64,000 nt of DNA from Celeribacter baekdonensis. Lineage in GTDB: Bacteria; Pseudomonadota; Alphaproteobacteria; Rhodobacterales; Rhodobacteraceae. The stretch covers positions 407,194-471,193 of the forward strand of contig NZ_FNBL01000002.1 in assembly GCF_900102315.1 (NCBI RefSeq), in the 5' to 3' direction. Position 1 is the stretch's first letter. Each line of letters starts with the position of its first letter. Shown piece after piece: positions 56,438 through 64,000 of the stretch. The notes beneath the pieces are model-generated. The model searched no databases. It had not been told where the DNA came from and saw only the letters and a list, made by a program, of their open reading frames with translations. A program made the translations under genes and the position numbers.

Positions 56438-58039
56438 ATGCTTATCCTTTCCCCACATGTGAAACAGGCCCCGCGTTTGATCGGGGCTTTGTGCGTTTTG
56501 TCGGTGTTGGCCGGGCAGGCGGGCGGGGCCGATGGAACCTCAAGCGACCCGGTTTTTCCGAGCCACCCCCGCACGGCGCAGGAGCAGGCGCGGATCAATG
56601 CGGTGACCGCCCCGGCGGTTGATTTCACCGCGCCAGAGCCGTTTGAGGCCAACCAAGGCGGCGCGGGCACCGTGGCCGATACGGGGGATGACACGGTGTT
56701 TTCTCTGCCGCCCACCACGTTGCCCTTGGACGATCAGTTCGATTTCGAATTGGGCCATGCGCTGTTTGCCAAGCTCTGGGTCTCGTCGCCGTCTTCGACC
56801 AAGGCGTCGGACGGATTGGGGCCGCTGTTCAATGCGCGCTCCTGCATGAGGTGCCATGTCAATGACGGGCGCGGGCATCCGCCAGAACACGCAGACGACA
56901 GCCGCGTGTCGATGTTTTTGCGTCTCTCTGTGCCCGCGCCGCAAACTGCGGCTTTGACCGAGATCGAGGCCTATTTGGCCGATCTTGACGGGGCAAACAC
57001 CACGCCACGCACCCGCCCTGCGCCGGGATATGGCGGCCAGTTGCAGGATTTTGCCGTCACGGGCCATGTTGCCGAAGGGCGGATGGAGATCACCTATACC
57101 GAGATCCCCGTGGCCTTAGCTGACGGTGAGGCTGACGGTGAGGTTGTGATGTTGCGCAGGCCGAATTACGCCATTTCAAATCCCGGTTACGGTGCTTTGC
57201 CCAAGGATCTGCAAATCTCGCCACGTGTGGCCACTCCGATGATTGGTTTGGGCCTGTTGGAGGCGATCCCGGCGCGGGATCTTTTGGCCCATGCCGACCC
57301 TGAGGACCGGGATGGGGACGGGATTTCTGGCCGTCCCAATCTGGTTTGGTCAAAGCGGGAGGGTGCGCCGATGCTGGGCCGATTTGGTTGGAAGGCCGGA
57401 GAGCCGAGCGTCGAACACCAATCCGCCGCCGCCTTTCATGGCGACATTGGCATTTCCACGCCGCTGTTTCCCACGGCCTTTGGCGATTGCACGGCGGAAC
57501 AGGTTGCCTGTCGCACGGCTCCCGATGGCGGGGGGGATGCACGCGGCGATGAGATTGATCAATCCGGCCTTGATCTTGTGAGTTTTTACGCCCGCAATCT
57601 GGCCGTGCCCGCGCGCCGCGATGTGGCTGATCCCGAGGTCCTGCGTGGCAAGGAGATGTTTTACACCTCGGGCTGCACGTCCTGTCATGTGCCGAAATTT
57701 GTCACCCACCGGCTTGAGGGCGCGACCGCCGCGCCGCAGTCGTTTCAACTGATTTGGCCCTATAGTGACCTGCTTTTGCATGACATGGGGCCGGATTTGG
57801 CGGACAATCGCCCCGAGGGCCGCGCCACCGGGTCTGAGTGGCGCACGCCGCCGTTGTGGGGGATCGGTTTGACGGCGCAGGTGTCCGGGGTTACGAGCTA
57901 CCTCCACGATGGCCGGGCGCGCTCGCTTTTGGAGGCGGTGCTGTGGCATGGTGGGGAGGCGCAAGCGGCGCGCGATGCCGTGAGTTTGATGTCAAAATCG
58001 GATCGTGCCGCTTTGATCCGGTTCCTGGAAAGTCTGTGA
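56438..58039 (+). CDS. Di-haem oxidoreductase-like protein (DUF1111 family)
   Basis: Exported cytochrome c-type protein of 533 residues. Two haem-binding motifs are visible, CMRCH (136-140) and CTSCH (413-417). An acidic loop DRDGDGISGRPN (near 290-302) may bind calcium. The N-terminus is a signal peptide. The ATG at 56438 has AAGGACA before it and is preferred over a TTG ten codons earlier. The family is related to the di-haem peroxidases and is found beside imelysins. It may oxidise or reduce iron in the periplasm. A 12-bp in-frame repeat lies near 57120-57143. Confidence 0.88.
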   Translation: MLILSPHVKQAPRLIGALCVLSVLAGQAGGADGTSSDPVFPSHPRTAQEQARINAVTAPAVDFTAPEPFEANQGGAGTVADTGDDTVFSLPPTTLPLDDQFDFELGHALFAKLWVSSPSSTKASDGLGPLFNARSCMRCHVNDGRGHPPEHADDSRVSMFLRLSVPAPQTAALTEIEAYLADLDGANTTPRTRPAPGYGGQLQDFAVTGHVAEGRMEITYTEIPVALADGEADGEVVMLRRPNYAISNPGYGALPKDLQISPRVATPMIGLGLLEAIPARDLLAHADPEDRDGDGISGRPNLVWSKREGAPMLGRFGWKAGEPSVEHQSAAAFHGDIGISTPLFPTAFGDCTAEQVACRTAPDGGGDARGDEIDQSGLDLVSFYARNLAVPARRDVADPEVLRGKEMFYTSGCTSCHVPKFVTHRLEGATAAPQSFQLIWPYSDLLLHDMGPDLADNRPEGRATGSEWRTPPLWGIGLTAQVSGVTSYLHDGRARSLLEAVLWHGGEAQAARDAVSLMSKSDRAALIRFLESL

Positions 58040-58051
58040 GGACATATGCGT

Positions 58052-59089
58052 ATGAGATTTCCTACCACTTCCCTTGTCACCTCGACCCTGGGGCTGTGCC
58101 TGTCCTTGAGTTTCACGGCACCGGTTCTGGCCGACCCGCTACAAGACGCGCTCATCAGGGCGGTGGATCTGCATGCGACTCCGGCGGTTGAGCGGTTTGA
58201 TCAGGCCGCCACGGCGCTGTCGGATGCTGCCGCCGCTGATTGTACGCCCGAGGCTGTCAAACCCGCCTATAACGCCGCGTTTGACGCGTGGATGGGGCTG
58301 CAACATCTGCATATGGGGCCGCTTGAGACCAATGGCCGCATTTTGGCCATCGCCTTTTGGCCCGACAAAAAGGGCCTGATCCCGCGCGCTCTGGCCGATT
58401 TGATTGCGGCCAAGGACCCGGTGGTGCAGGACCCACAGGCGTTTTCGCAAGTTTCCATTGCGGCACGCGGGTTCTTTGCGCTCGAATATATGCTTTATGA
58501 CGACGCGTTTGAGGACTATGCGGCAGGCAGCTATTCTTGCGAGTTGGTTCAGGCGATCACCCATGATCTGGGCCGGATGGCACAGGTGATCGACGCAGAA
58601 TGGACCGCACCAGACGGGTTTGCCGACACGTTACGCGAGGCGGGGGCTGCGGCGAAACCGCATTATTTCACGCCGCAGGAAAGCGTTCAGGCGCTCTATA
58701 CCATGCTGATATCCGGGCTGGAAAACACCAAAGATCAACGCATTGCCCGCCCGATCGGCACGTTTGACAAGCCGCGCCCGACCCGTGCCGAGGCCTATCG
58801 TTCGGGGCGGTCCGAGCGCAATGTGGTCTTGTCGCTGATTGCCGCGCGCGATTTGGCCCGTGCCATGGCGCCGGGGGATATGAGCGAAAGCGAAGAGATT
58901 TTTGCCGAGGTGATCGGCTTGGCCGAGGCCTTGGATGACCCGGATTTCTCTGGCGTTGTTGACCCGATGCAGCGGCTCAAAACCGAGATCGTTGGCCAGC
59001 GGATCGAGGCGCTGTTGGGCGCTTTGGCCAATGATGTCGGCCTGCCTTTGGGGGTCTCCGCCGGGTTCAACGCCTCTGATGGCGATTGA
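58052..59089 (+). CDS. Second imelysin-family protein with an altered signature motif
   Basis: Exported protein of 345 residues with a signal peptide (LGLCLSLSFTAPVLA). It aligns in style with imelysins, but the GxHxxE position reads GFFALE (140-145), so the His is replaced by Phe. It may have lost the metal ligand and act as a partner of the first imelysin. The ATG at 58052 has GAGGA at a good 9-base spacing; 58046 is too close. It follows the di-haem gene after 12 bases. Confidence 0.85.
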   Translation: MRFPTTSLVTSTLGLCLSLSFTAPVLADPLQDALIRAVDLHATPAVERFDQAATALSDAAAADCTPEAVKPAYNAAFDAWMGLQHLHMGPLETNGRILAIAFWPDKKGLIPRALADLIAAKDPVVQDPQAFSQVSIAARGFFALEYMLYDDAFEDYAAGSYSCELVQAITHDLGRMAQVIDAEWTAPDGFADTLREAGAAAKPHYFTPQESVQALYTMLISGLENTKDQRIARPIGTFDKPRPTRAEAYRSGRSERNVVLSLIAARDLARAMAPGDMSESEEIFAEVIGLAEALDDPDFSGVVDPMQRLKTEIVGQRIEALLGALANDVGLPLGVSAGFNASDGD

Positions 59090-59127
59090 TCTTCGTCACT
59101 GCCTCTCTCCCTCTCAAAGGACATCTC

Positions 59128-60219
59128 ATGACCTCCCGCCGCACATTCATCAAAGCCGCCATCGCCGCCACATTCGTTCCGCGTCTGAGCTGGGCCGATG
59201 CCGGATCTCCGGCCTATTTGGGGGCGGCGCGTGATGCCTCGGGCGATTATGCGCTTTACGGTATGGATGGGGCGGCGCAAATCCTGTTTCGCGTGCCTTT
59301 GCCCGCCCGCGGTCATGCCGCCGCCGCCCATCCACGCAAACCCGAAGCGGTGGCCTTTGCCCGCCGTCCCGGCACCTTTGCCGTGGTGGTGAATTGCGCC
59401 ACCGGCTCCGTCACCCACCGTTTGGATGCGCCTCAAGGCCATCATTTCATGGGCCATGGGGTGTTTGTCGGCGAGGGCAATCTGATGCTGACGCCAGAGA
59501 ACCATTATGCTGAGAAAAAAGGTGTTTTGGGCATCTGGGACCGGGCGAAAGGTTATAAACGCGTTGGCGAAGTGCCAAGCCACGGCATCGGCCCGCATGA
59601 CATTCGCGAACTTTCGGACGGCAGCCTTGTGGTCGCCAATGGCGGAATTTTCACCCATCCAGAGATTGGTGAGGGGCGCGAAAAACTGAACATCGCGGAG
59701 ATGAAGCCGTCTTTGACCTATCTGAACGCGGATTTCGGCCTCGCAGAGCAGCATGTTCTTGCGCCTGAGTTGCACCAGAATTCGATCCGACATCTGGCCG
59801 TGGGCCCCGACGATCAGGTCGGTTTTGCGATGCAATGGGAAGGCGATACGGCGGAGCCTGTGCCGCTTTTGGGGTTGCATCGGCGCGGTGAAGAGGTGGT
59901 CTTGGCCGAGGCGGATTTGGCCGAGCATTTGATGATGCAAGGCTATGCCGGGTCGATTGCCTTTTCCGGCGATGGGTCCGAGGTGGCGATCACCTCGCCG
60001 CGTGGGGGCCGGTTACAACGTTTTACCTCTGATGGCACGTTTTTGGGCGCGGTTTTGCGCGCCGATCTCTGTGGTCTTGCGCCTTTTGGCGCGGGCTATC
60101 TTGGCTCTGATGGGTTTGGTGCGCTTTTGGCGCTCAAAGACGATATGCGGCCTTTGACGGCGGTTCCGGGGCTGGCTTGGGACAATCATTTGGTGGCTTT
60201 GCCCGCGCGCGTGGCCTGA
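59128..60219 (+). CDS. DUF1513 family periplasmic protein
   Basis: Protein of 363 residues with a twin-arginine signal (SRRTFIKAAIAATFVPRLSWA). The rest resembles a beta-propeller: repeated segments such as GHAAAAHPRKPEAVAFARRP, GHHFMGHGVFV, PHDIRELSDGSLVVANGG and SIRHLAVGPDDQVGFAMQW. This is the DUF1513 pattern I recall. AAAGGACA precedes the ATG at 59128. Last gene of the imelysin set; role unknown, probably iron-linked. Tandem repeats begin 4 bases after the stop. Confidence 0.88.
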   Translation: MTSRRTFIKAAIAATFVPRLSWADAGSPAYLGAARDASGDYALYGMDGAAQILFRVPLPARGHAAAAHPRKPEAVAFARRPGTFAVVVNCATGSVTHRLDAPQGHHFMGHGVFVGEGNLMLTPENHYAEKKGVLGIWDRAKGYKRVGEVPSHGIGPHDIRELSDGSLVVANGGIFTHPEIGEGREKLNIAEMKPSLTYLNADFGLAEQHVLAPELHQNSIRHLAVGPDDQVGFAMQWEGDTAEPVPLLGLHRRGEEVVLAEADLAEHLMMQGYAGSIAFSGDGSEVAITSPRGGRLQRFTSDGTFLGAVLRADLCGLAPFGAGYLGSDGFGALLALKDDMRPLTAVPGLAWDNHLVALPARVA

Positions 60220-60223
60220 CATC

Positions 60224-60293
60224 TTTGGCGGAGTGCGGGGCGCAGGTTTGGCGAATTGCGGGGCGCTGGTTTGGCGGAGCGCGGGGCGCAAGG
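60224..60293. repeat. Three-copy 23-bp tandem repeat after the DUF1513 gene
   Basis: Units start with TTTGGCG and share GCGGGGCGC: 60224-60246, 60247-60269 and 60270-60293, with few differences. They start immediately after the DUF1513 stop. GC-rich. No function is evident; copy number may vary between strains. Confidence 0.9.
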
Positions 60294-60595
60294 TGCGGCG
60301 GATGATTGGAAGACTTTGCCTAAAATTTTATCTAAGTGTGAGGCAAACTGGCAACACAGCAAAATCACACATCTGTGCGCCCCCGCATAAGCTCCTGTGG
60401 AGATTTTCGCATCCATTTGACGCACAAAGGAAAAATAACAAATCCGCAAAGGAATTTGGGGCAGGGTGCACCCTTGTGGCGGCTCACATTGCCGATCTGA
60501 GAACCGGGTGCCCTTGCAGCCCCATCGGTCCGACACTAAGACTCAAGTAACACTTCCGCGCTAACACCTCACATAGAAGCAATAGGCAGGCGTAT
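60294..60595. other. Noncoding clpP upstream region
   Basis: About 300 bases with no supportable gene. It contains an AT-rich stretch (60300-60450) that could hold the clpP promoter and ends with a weak ribosome binding site (AGGCAGG, 60584-60590) before the clpP ATG. No heat-shock promoter is certain by eye. Confidence 0.5.
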
Positions 60596-61219
60596 ATGAA
60601 AGACCCGATTGATACCTACATGAATACCCTCGTTCCCATGGTCGTTGAACAGACCAGCCGTGGCGAACGGGCCTATGATATTTTCTCGCGCCTGCTCAAA
60701 GAGCGGATCATTTTCCTCAACGGCCCGGTGCATGACGGCATGTCGTCGCTGATCTGTGCCCAGCTTTTGTTCCTTGAGGCCGAGAACCCGAAAAAGGAAA
60801 TTGCGATGTATATCAACAGCCCGGGTGGCGTCGTCACCTCCGGCCTGTCGATCTATGACACGATGCAATATATCCGCCCGAAAGTGTCGACCCTCGTGAT
60901 GGGGCAGGCGGCGTCGATGGGGTCGCTTTTGTTGACTGCGGGCGAAAAGGGGATGCGCTTCTCGCTGCCCAATTCGCGCGTCATGGTGCACCAACCTTCC
61001 GGTGGCTACCAAGGTCAGGCAACGGACATCATGATCCACGCCAAAGAGACCCAGAAACTCAAAGATCGCCTCAATGAGATTTACGTCAAACACACCGGGC
61101 AAACCATGGACACCGTGGTAGATGCGCTTGAACGCGACAATTTCATGTCGCCGGAAGACGCCAAAGCGTTCGGTTTGATTGACGAAATCGTCGAAAGCCG
61201 CGCGGTGCCGGAAGAGTAA
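60596..61219 (+). CDS. clpP: ATP-dependent Clp protease proteolytic subunit
   Basis: Serine protease of 207 residues that forms the double-ring chamber used with ClpX. The catalytic set is visible: [12 protein letters not shown] with the nucleophile Ser near 103, and [13 protein letters not shown] with His near 128. The core [19 protein letters not shown] is highly conserved. It is 248 bases upstream of clpX, with a GC-rich hairpin near 61362-61384 between them. Identity is certain. Confidence 0.98.
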   Translation: MKDPIDTYMNTLVPMVVEQTSRGERAYDIFSRLLKERIIFLNGPVHDGMSSLICAQLLFLEAENPKKEIAMYINSPGGVVTSGLSIYDTMQYIRPKVSTLVMGQAASMGSLLLTAGEKGMRFSLPNSRVMVHQPSGGYQGQATDIMIHAKETQKLKDRLNEIYVKHTGQTMDTVVDALERDNFMSPEDAKAFGLIDEIVESRAVPEE

Positions 61220-61360
61220 GATCAAAGGCTCTGATCGGCTTGGATGCATCCGGGTCGATCGGGGACGGGTCATTGGCCGTGCGATGCTGTTAAGTGCGAT
61301 CGGGATTTTGCCATTGTGCCCGAAAAATCGCTGTCTTACACTCAGGGGAACAAGGGCAAT

Positions 61361-61384
61361 GGGCGGCCCCCTTTGGGGGCGGCC
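61361..61384. other. GC-rich imperfect hairpin between clpP and clpX
   Basis: GGCGGCCCCC and GGGGGCGGCC around TTT form a stem with a mismatch. No T-run follows, so it may attenuate or stabilise transcripts rather than end them. The rest of the 248-bp gap is noncoding. Confidence 0.4.
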
Positions 61385-61467
61385 ATTTCAGGGCAAAGTT
61401 GAGCGCCGCATGGGGCTCAACCAGATTTATTAAAGACGGCCCAGTTCCGGGTCCTTAGGGGAATGTG

Positions 61468-62733
61468 ATGAGCAATTCGTCCAGTAGTGACAGCAAAAAC
61501 ACGCTTTACTGCTCGTTCTGCGGTAAAAGCCAGCACGAGGTGCGCAAACTGATTGCGGGCCCAACCGTTTTCATCTGTGACGAATGTGTCGAACTGTGCA
61601 TGGATATCATTCGCGAGGAAACCAAATCCTCCGCTCTGAAATCCTCCGAGGGCGTTCCGGCCCCGCGCGATATTTGTCAGGTTCTCGATGATTATGTGAT
61701 CGGTCAGGCGACAGCGAAACGCGTGCTGTCTGTGGCGGTTCATAACCATTACAAGCGCCTCAATCACGCGGCCAAAGGCAATGGTGACATCGAATTGTCG
61801 AAGTCGAACATCCTTTTGATCGGTCCGACCGGCTGCGGGAAAACCCTTTTGGCGCAAACATTGGCGCGCATTCTCGACGTGCCTTTCACCATGGCCGATG
61901 CGACGACTTTGACCGAGGCGGGCTATGTCGGGGAAGATGTCGAAAACATCATCCTGAAACTGCTTCAGGCGTCTGAATATAATGTCGAACGGGCGCAGCG
62001 CGGCATCGTCTATATTGACGAGGTCGACAAAATCACCCGCAAATCCGACAATCCTTCGATCACCCGCGATGTGTCGGGCGAGGGCGTGCAACAGGCTTTG
62101 CTGAAAATCATGGAAGGCACCGTCGCCTCCGTGCCGCCGCAAGGCGGGCGCAAGCATCCGCAGCAGGAATTCCTGCAAGTGGACACCACCAACATCCTGT
62201 TCATCTGTGGCGGGGCCTTTGCCGGTCTCGACCGGATCATCGCGCAGCGCAACAAAGGGACTGCGATGGGGTTTGGCGCGGATGTGAAAAACGACGAAGA
62301 CAAAGGCGTCGGCGAGATGTTCAAGCAACTCGAGCCGGAAGACCTGTTGAAATTCGGTTTGATCCCGGAATTTGTTGGTCGTTTGCCCGTTCTGGCGACG
62401 CTCGAAGATTTGGATGAAGACGCTTTGGTCACGATTTTGACCCAACCGAAAAACGCACTGGTGAAACAATACCAGCGCCTGTTCGAGTTGGAAAATGCCA
62501 AGCTGACCTTCACCGAGGACGCGCTGACCTCCATCGCGAAACGTGCGATTGAACGCAAAACCGGTGCGCGTGGTCTGCGCTCAATCCTCGAAGACATCCT
62601 GCTCGACACCATGTTCGAACTTCCGGGCATGGATAATGTCACCGAAGTGGTGGTGAATGACGATGCGGTCATGTCCTCGGCCAAGCCGTTGATGATCTAC
62701 TCGGATGAGAAGACCAAGGAAGCGACAGCCTGA
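61468..62733 (+). CDS. clpX: ATP-dependent Clp protease ATP-binding subunit ClpX
   Basis: AAA+ unfoldase of 421 residues feeding substrates to ClpP. The N-terminal zinc domain has the four cysteines (CSFCGKS and CDECVELC). Walker A GPTGCGKT and Walker [12 protein letters not shown] are intact, with the IGF-type loop replaced by the local ClpP-contact segment GTAMGFGAD. The start is the ATG, with a GTG just before it also possible. A terminator follows at 62761. Identity is certain. Confidence 0.98.
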   Translation: MSNSSSSDSKNTLYCSFCGKSQHEVRKLIAGPTVFICDECVELCMDIIREETKSSALKSSEGVPAPRDICQVLDDYVIGQATAKRVLSVAVHNHYKRLNHAAKGNGDIELSKSNILLIGPTGCGKTLLAQTLARILDVPFTMADATTLTEAGYVGEDVENIILKLLQASEYNVERAQRGIVYIDEVDKITRKSDNPSITRDVSGEGVQQALLKIMEGTVASVPPQGGRKHPQQEFLQVDTTNILFICGGAFAGLDRIIAQRNKGTAMGFGADVKNDEDKGVGEMFKQLEPEDLLKFGLIPEFVGRLPVLATLEDLDEDALVTILTQPKNALVKQYQRLFELENAKLTFTEDALTSIAKRAIERKTGARGLRSILEDILLDTMFELPGMDNVTEVVVNDDAVMSSAKPLMIYSDEKTKEATA

Positions 62734-62760
62734 TCCGCTGATCCTTGTGTGCTGACATTT

Positions 62761-62796
62761 GCCCCCTGTCTCCCTGTGAGGCGGGGGGCGTTTTTT
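62761..62796 (+). terminator. Rho-independent terminator after clpX
   Basis: GCCCCC (62761-62766) pairs with GGGGGC (62784-62789), with further partial pairing inside (CTC/GAG), followed by TTTTTT at 62791-62796. It separates clpX from the next gene. Confidence 0.88.
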
Positions 62797-62904
62797 GGCC
62801 TTCTGCGGCGAAAACTCGCCCGGCACAGGTGGCTGCCCTCTGGACCTTGGCGTGCGGATGGGTCATAGATTGCGACAAGCGAATTACGAAAGGTGACCGG
62901 ATCC

Positions 62905-63288
62905 ATGGGTATCGTGAACACTGTCCTGCGCGCACTTGTCTGGTGGAAGGGCCAAACCATTGGCACTCAATTGTTCACCTGGCGCCATGGCATCAAGGTC
63001 GGCGAGGACGCCCAAGGCAATTTCTATTTCCGCAACGAAGATGACAGCCGCCGCTGGGTGATTTTCAACGGTGAGGTCGAGGCCTCCCGCGTGAATCCTG
63101 ATTGGCATGGCTGGCTGCACCACACCTTTGCCAACCATCCGGGCCATGAGGCGCTTGAGCACAAGACTTGGGAAAAGCCCCATGTTGAAAACCTCACGGG
63201 CACCATCGCCGCTTACGCGCCTGCGGGCTCGATCCGCAAAGCCAACCCGGTTCTGCGTCAGGATTATGAGGCTTGGCAGCCTGAATAA
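62905..63288 (+). CDS. NDUFA12-family protein (complex I accessory subunit)
   Basis: A 127-residue protein homologous to the 17.2-kDa accessory subunit of mitochondrial NADH:ubiquinone oxidoreductase, which alphaproteobacteria also have. The family core is seen in WWKGQTIGTQLFTWRHGIKVG, RRWVIFNGEVEASRVNPDWHGW and LHHTFANHPG. The ATG at 62905 is preferred over a GTG four codons earlier. It lies between clpX and mlaD as in many Rhodobacterales genomes. Confidence 0.93.
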   Translation: MGIVNTVLRALVWWKGQTIGTQLFTWRHGIKVGEDAQGNFYFRNEDDSRRWVIFNGEVEASRVNPDWHGWLHHTFANHPGHEALEHKTWEKPHVENLTGTIAAYAPAGSIRKANPVLRQDYEAWQPE

Positions 63289-63330
63289 GGCCGCCCGACC
63301 CGCAGCAACCTGAACAAGGGCGGACCATTT

Positions 63331-63807
63331 ATGTCTGAAAACACGACAGAAGTTGCCGTTGGCGCGGGCGTTGTCGCCCTCGCACTGGGCTTTCTCATCT
63401 ACGCCGGACAGGTCACGGGTTTTTCCTCCGGGGCAACGGACGCGTATCACCTCACGGCCTCCTTCCGCTCCGCCGAGGGCATTGGCTCTGGCACGGATGT
63501 GCGTTTGGCGGGGGTGAAAATCGGCACGGTGACCGCGCTGGACCTCAACCCCGAAACATACCGGGCTGAGGCGCAGCTCACGCTTGATAAATCGGTGGTT
63601 TTGCCCGACGACACCGCCGCGTTGATTTCCTCTGAGGGGCTATTGGGCGGCAATTTTGTCGAGCTTGTGCCCGGCGGATCAATGTTCAATTTCGAAGACG
63701 GCCAAGTGATTGCCGACACCCAAGGCTCGATCAGCCTGATCAATCTGATGTTGAAATTCGTTACCGGAAGCGACACCGGAAGTGACTCTGGGAGCAGCAC
63801 AGAATGA
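63331..63807 (+). CDS. mlaD: MlaD-family outer-membrane lipid asymmetry protein
   Basis: A 158-residue MCE-domain protein anchored by one N-terminal helix (VGAGVVALALGFLIYAGQV). The MCE stretch AEGIGSGTDVRLAGVKIGTV and the SSEGLLGGNFVELVPGG loop are typical. It forms part of the phospholipid-transport ABC system; the ATPase and permease genes are not in the window. Its stop overlaps the next gene by 4 bases (ATGA). Confidence 0.92.
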   Translation: MSENTTEVAVGAGVVALALGFLIYAGQVTGFSSGATDAYHLTASFRSAEGIGSGTDVRLAGVKIGTVTALDLNPETYRAEAQLTLDKSVVLPDDTAALISSEGLLGGNFVELVPGGSMFNFEDGQVIADTQGSISLINLMLKFVTGSDTGSDSGSSTE

Positions 63808-64000
63808 GACGTCACCTTCCGGCCCTGATCCTGATGCTGTCACTCTCGACGCCGATCTCGGCGCAAGAGGCGGGATTTGGTGACGATCTGGAAACCGACC
63901 TGGATTCCATTGTGATCACGCCTTTGGATGAGGGCGACGTGGCCGGGTTTGGCACGGGCGGCTTGTCGCTTGAGGATCTGCAAAACCTGCCCAATGATGG
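63804..64000 (+). CDS. DUF2155 domain protein (partial, cut by window end)
   Basis: Only the first 65 or so codons are visible. A signal peptide (HLPALILMLSLSTPISAQE) is followed by an acidic low-complexity stretch (DLETDLDSIVITPLDEGDV). The DUF2155 domain itself lies beyond the window; the assignment rests on the usual Rhodobacterales order mlaD then DUF2155. Start and overlap with mlaD are clear. Confidence 0.65.
   Translation, partial: MRRHLPALILMLSLSTPISAQEAGFGDDLETDLDSIVITPLDEGDVAGFGTGGLSLEDLQNLPND

Overview
The window looks like chromosomal DNA of an alphaproteobacterium of the Rhodobacterales (Roseobacter group). The evidence is GC-rich, tightly overlapped operons, the clpP-clpX-NDUFA12-mlaD-DUF2155 neighbourhood at the right end, Rhodobacter-type MocR/aminotransferase genes, and an FNR-type box. 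I see no phage, transposase, integrase, CRISPR array or rRNA. The assignment rests on gene content only; no search was run.

Layout: (1) 238-324, tRNA-Leu(GAG), then about 530 bp of noncoding DNA rich in inverted repeats. (2) 853-13846, a complete seven-gene glycogen operon glgP-glgB-glgC-glgA-glgX-malQ-pgm closed by a perfect 17-bp inverted repeat, then a small orphan gene. (3) 14266-19483, an RND efflux pump and adaptor divergent from a TetR repressor. (4) 19629-21772, eutBC (ethanolamine ammonia-lyase). (5) 21805-31088, a class III omega-aminotransferase, an aldehyde dehydrogenase, a MocR regulator and a four-gene polyamine-type ABC transporter. Two intergenic regions here share the same CTGG direct repeat with an exact 22-bp period, which makes the unit a candidate regulon for an omega-amino compound. 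(6) 31154-40751, the most intriguing part: a nine- or ten-gene minus-strand operon with a THI5/NMT1-type ABC importer, cytosine-deaminase-like amidohydrolase, VAO-type FAD oxidase, two flavodoxin-fold reductases, isopenicillin-N-synthase-like oxygenase, creatininase-family amidohydrolase and possibly a VOC protein. It is divergent from a RidA gene, with two palindromes between them. I read it as uptake and oxidative/hydrolytic breakdown of a nitrogen heterocycle. (7) 40769-45297, a PHP phosphoesterase, an orphan ParA/ribbon-helix-helix pair, a D-2-hydroxyacid dehydrogenase, a small lipoprotein and an L,D-transpeptidase. (8) 45489-50760, pyruvate:ferredoxin oxidoreductase with a GltD-like flavoprotein, preceded by a clear FNR-type site. 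(9) 51057-54863, TetR-HlyD-ABC-ABC2 exporter. (10) 55070-60219, imelysin / di-haem oxidoreductase / imelysin / DUF1513, a probable iron-related periplasmic set. (11) 60596-64000, clpP, clpX, NDUFA12, mlaD and the start of a DUF2155 gene.

How the genes work together: glgCAB make glycogen and glgP, glgX, malQ and pgm return it to glucose 6-phosphate. The PFOR/GltD-like pair would exchange electrons between pyruvate, ferredoxin and NAD(P)H when oxygen is low. Sections 5 and 6 pair an importer with the enzymes expected to use its ligand. Product names come from motifs and remembered families. Substrates in sections 5 and 6 are inference.
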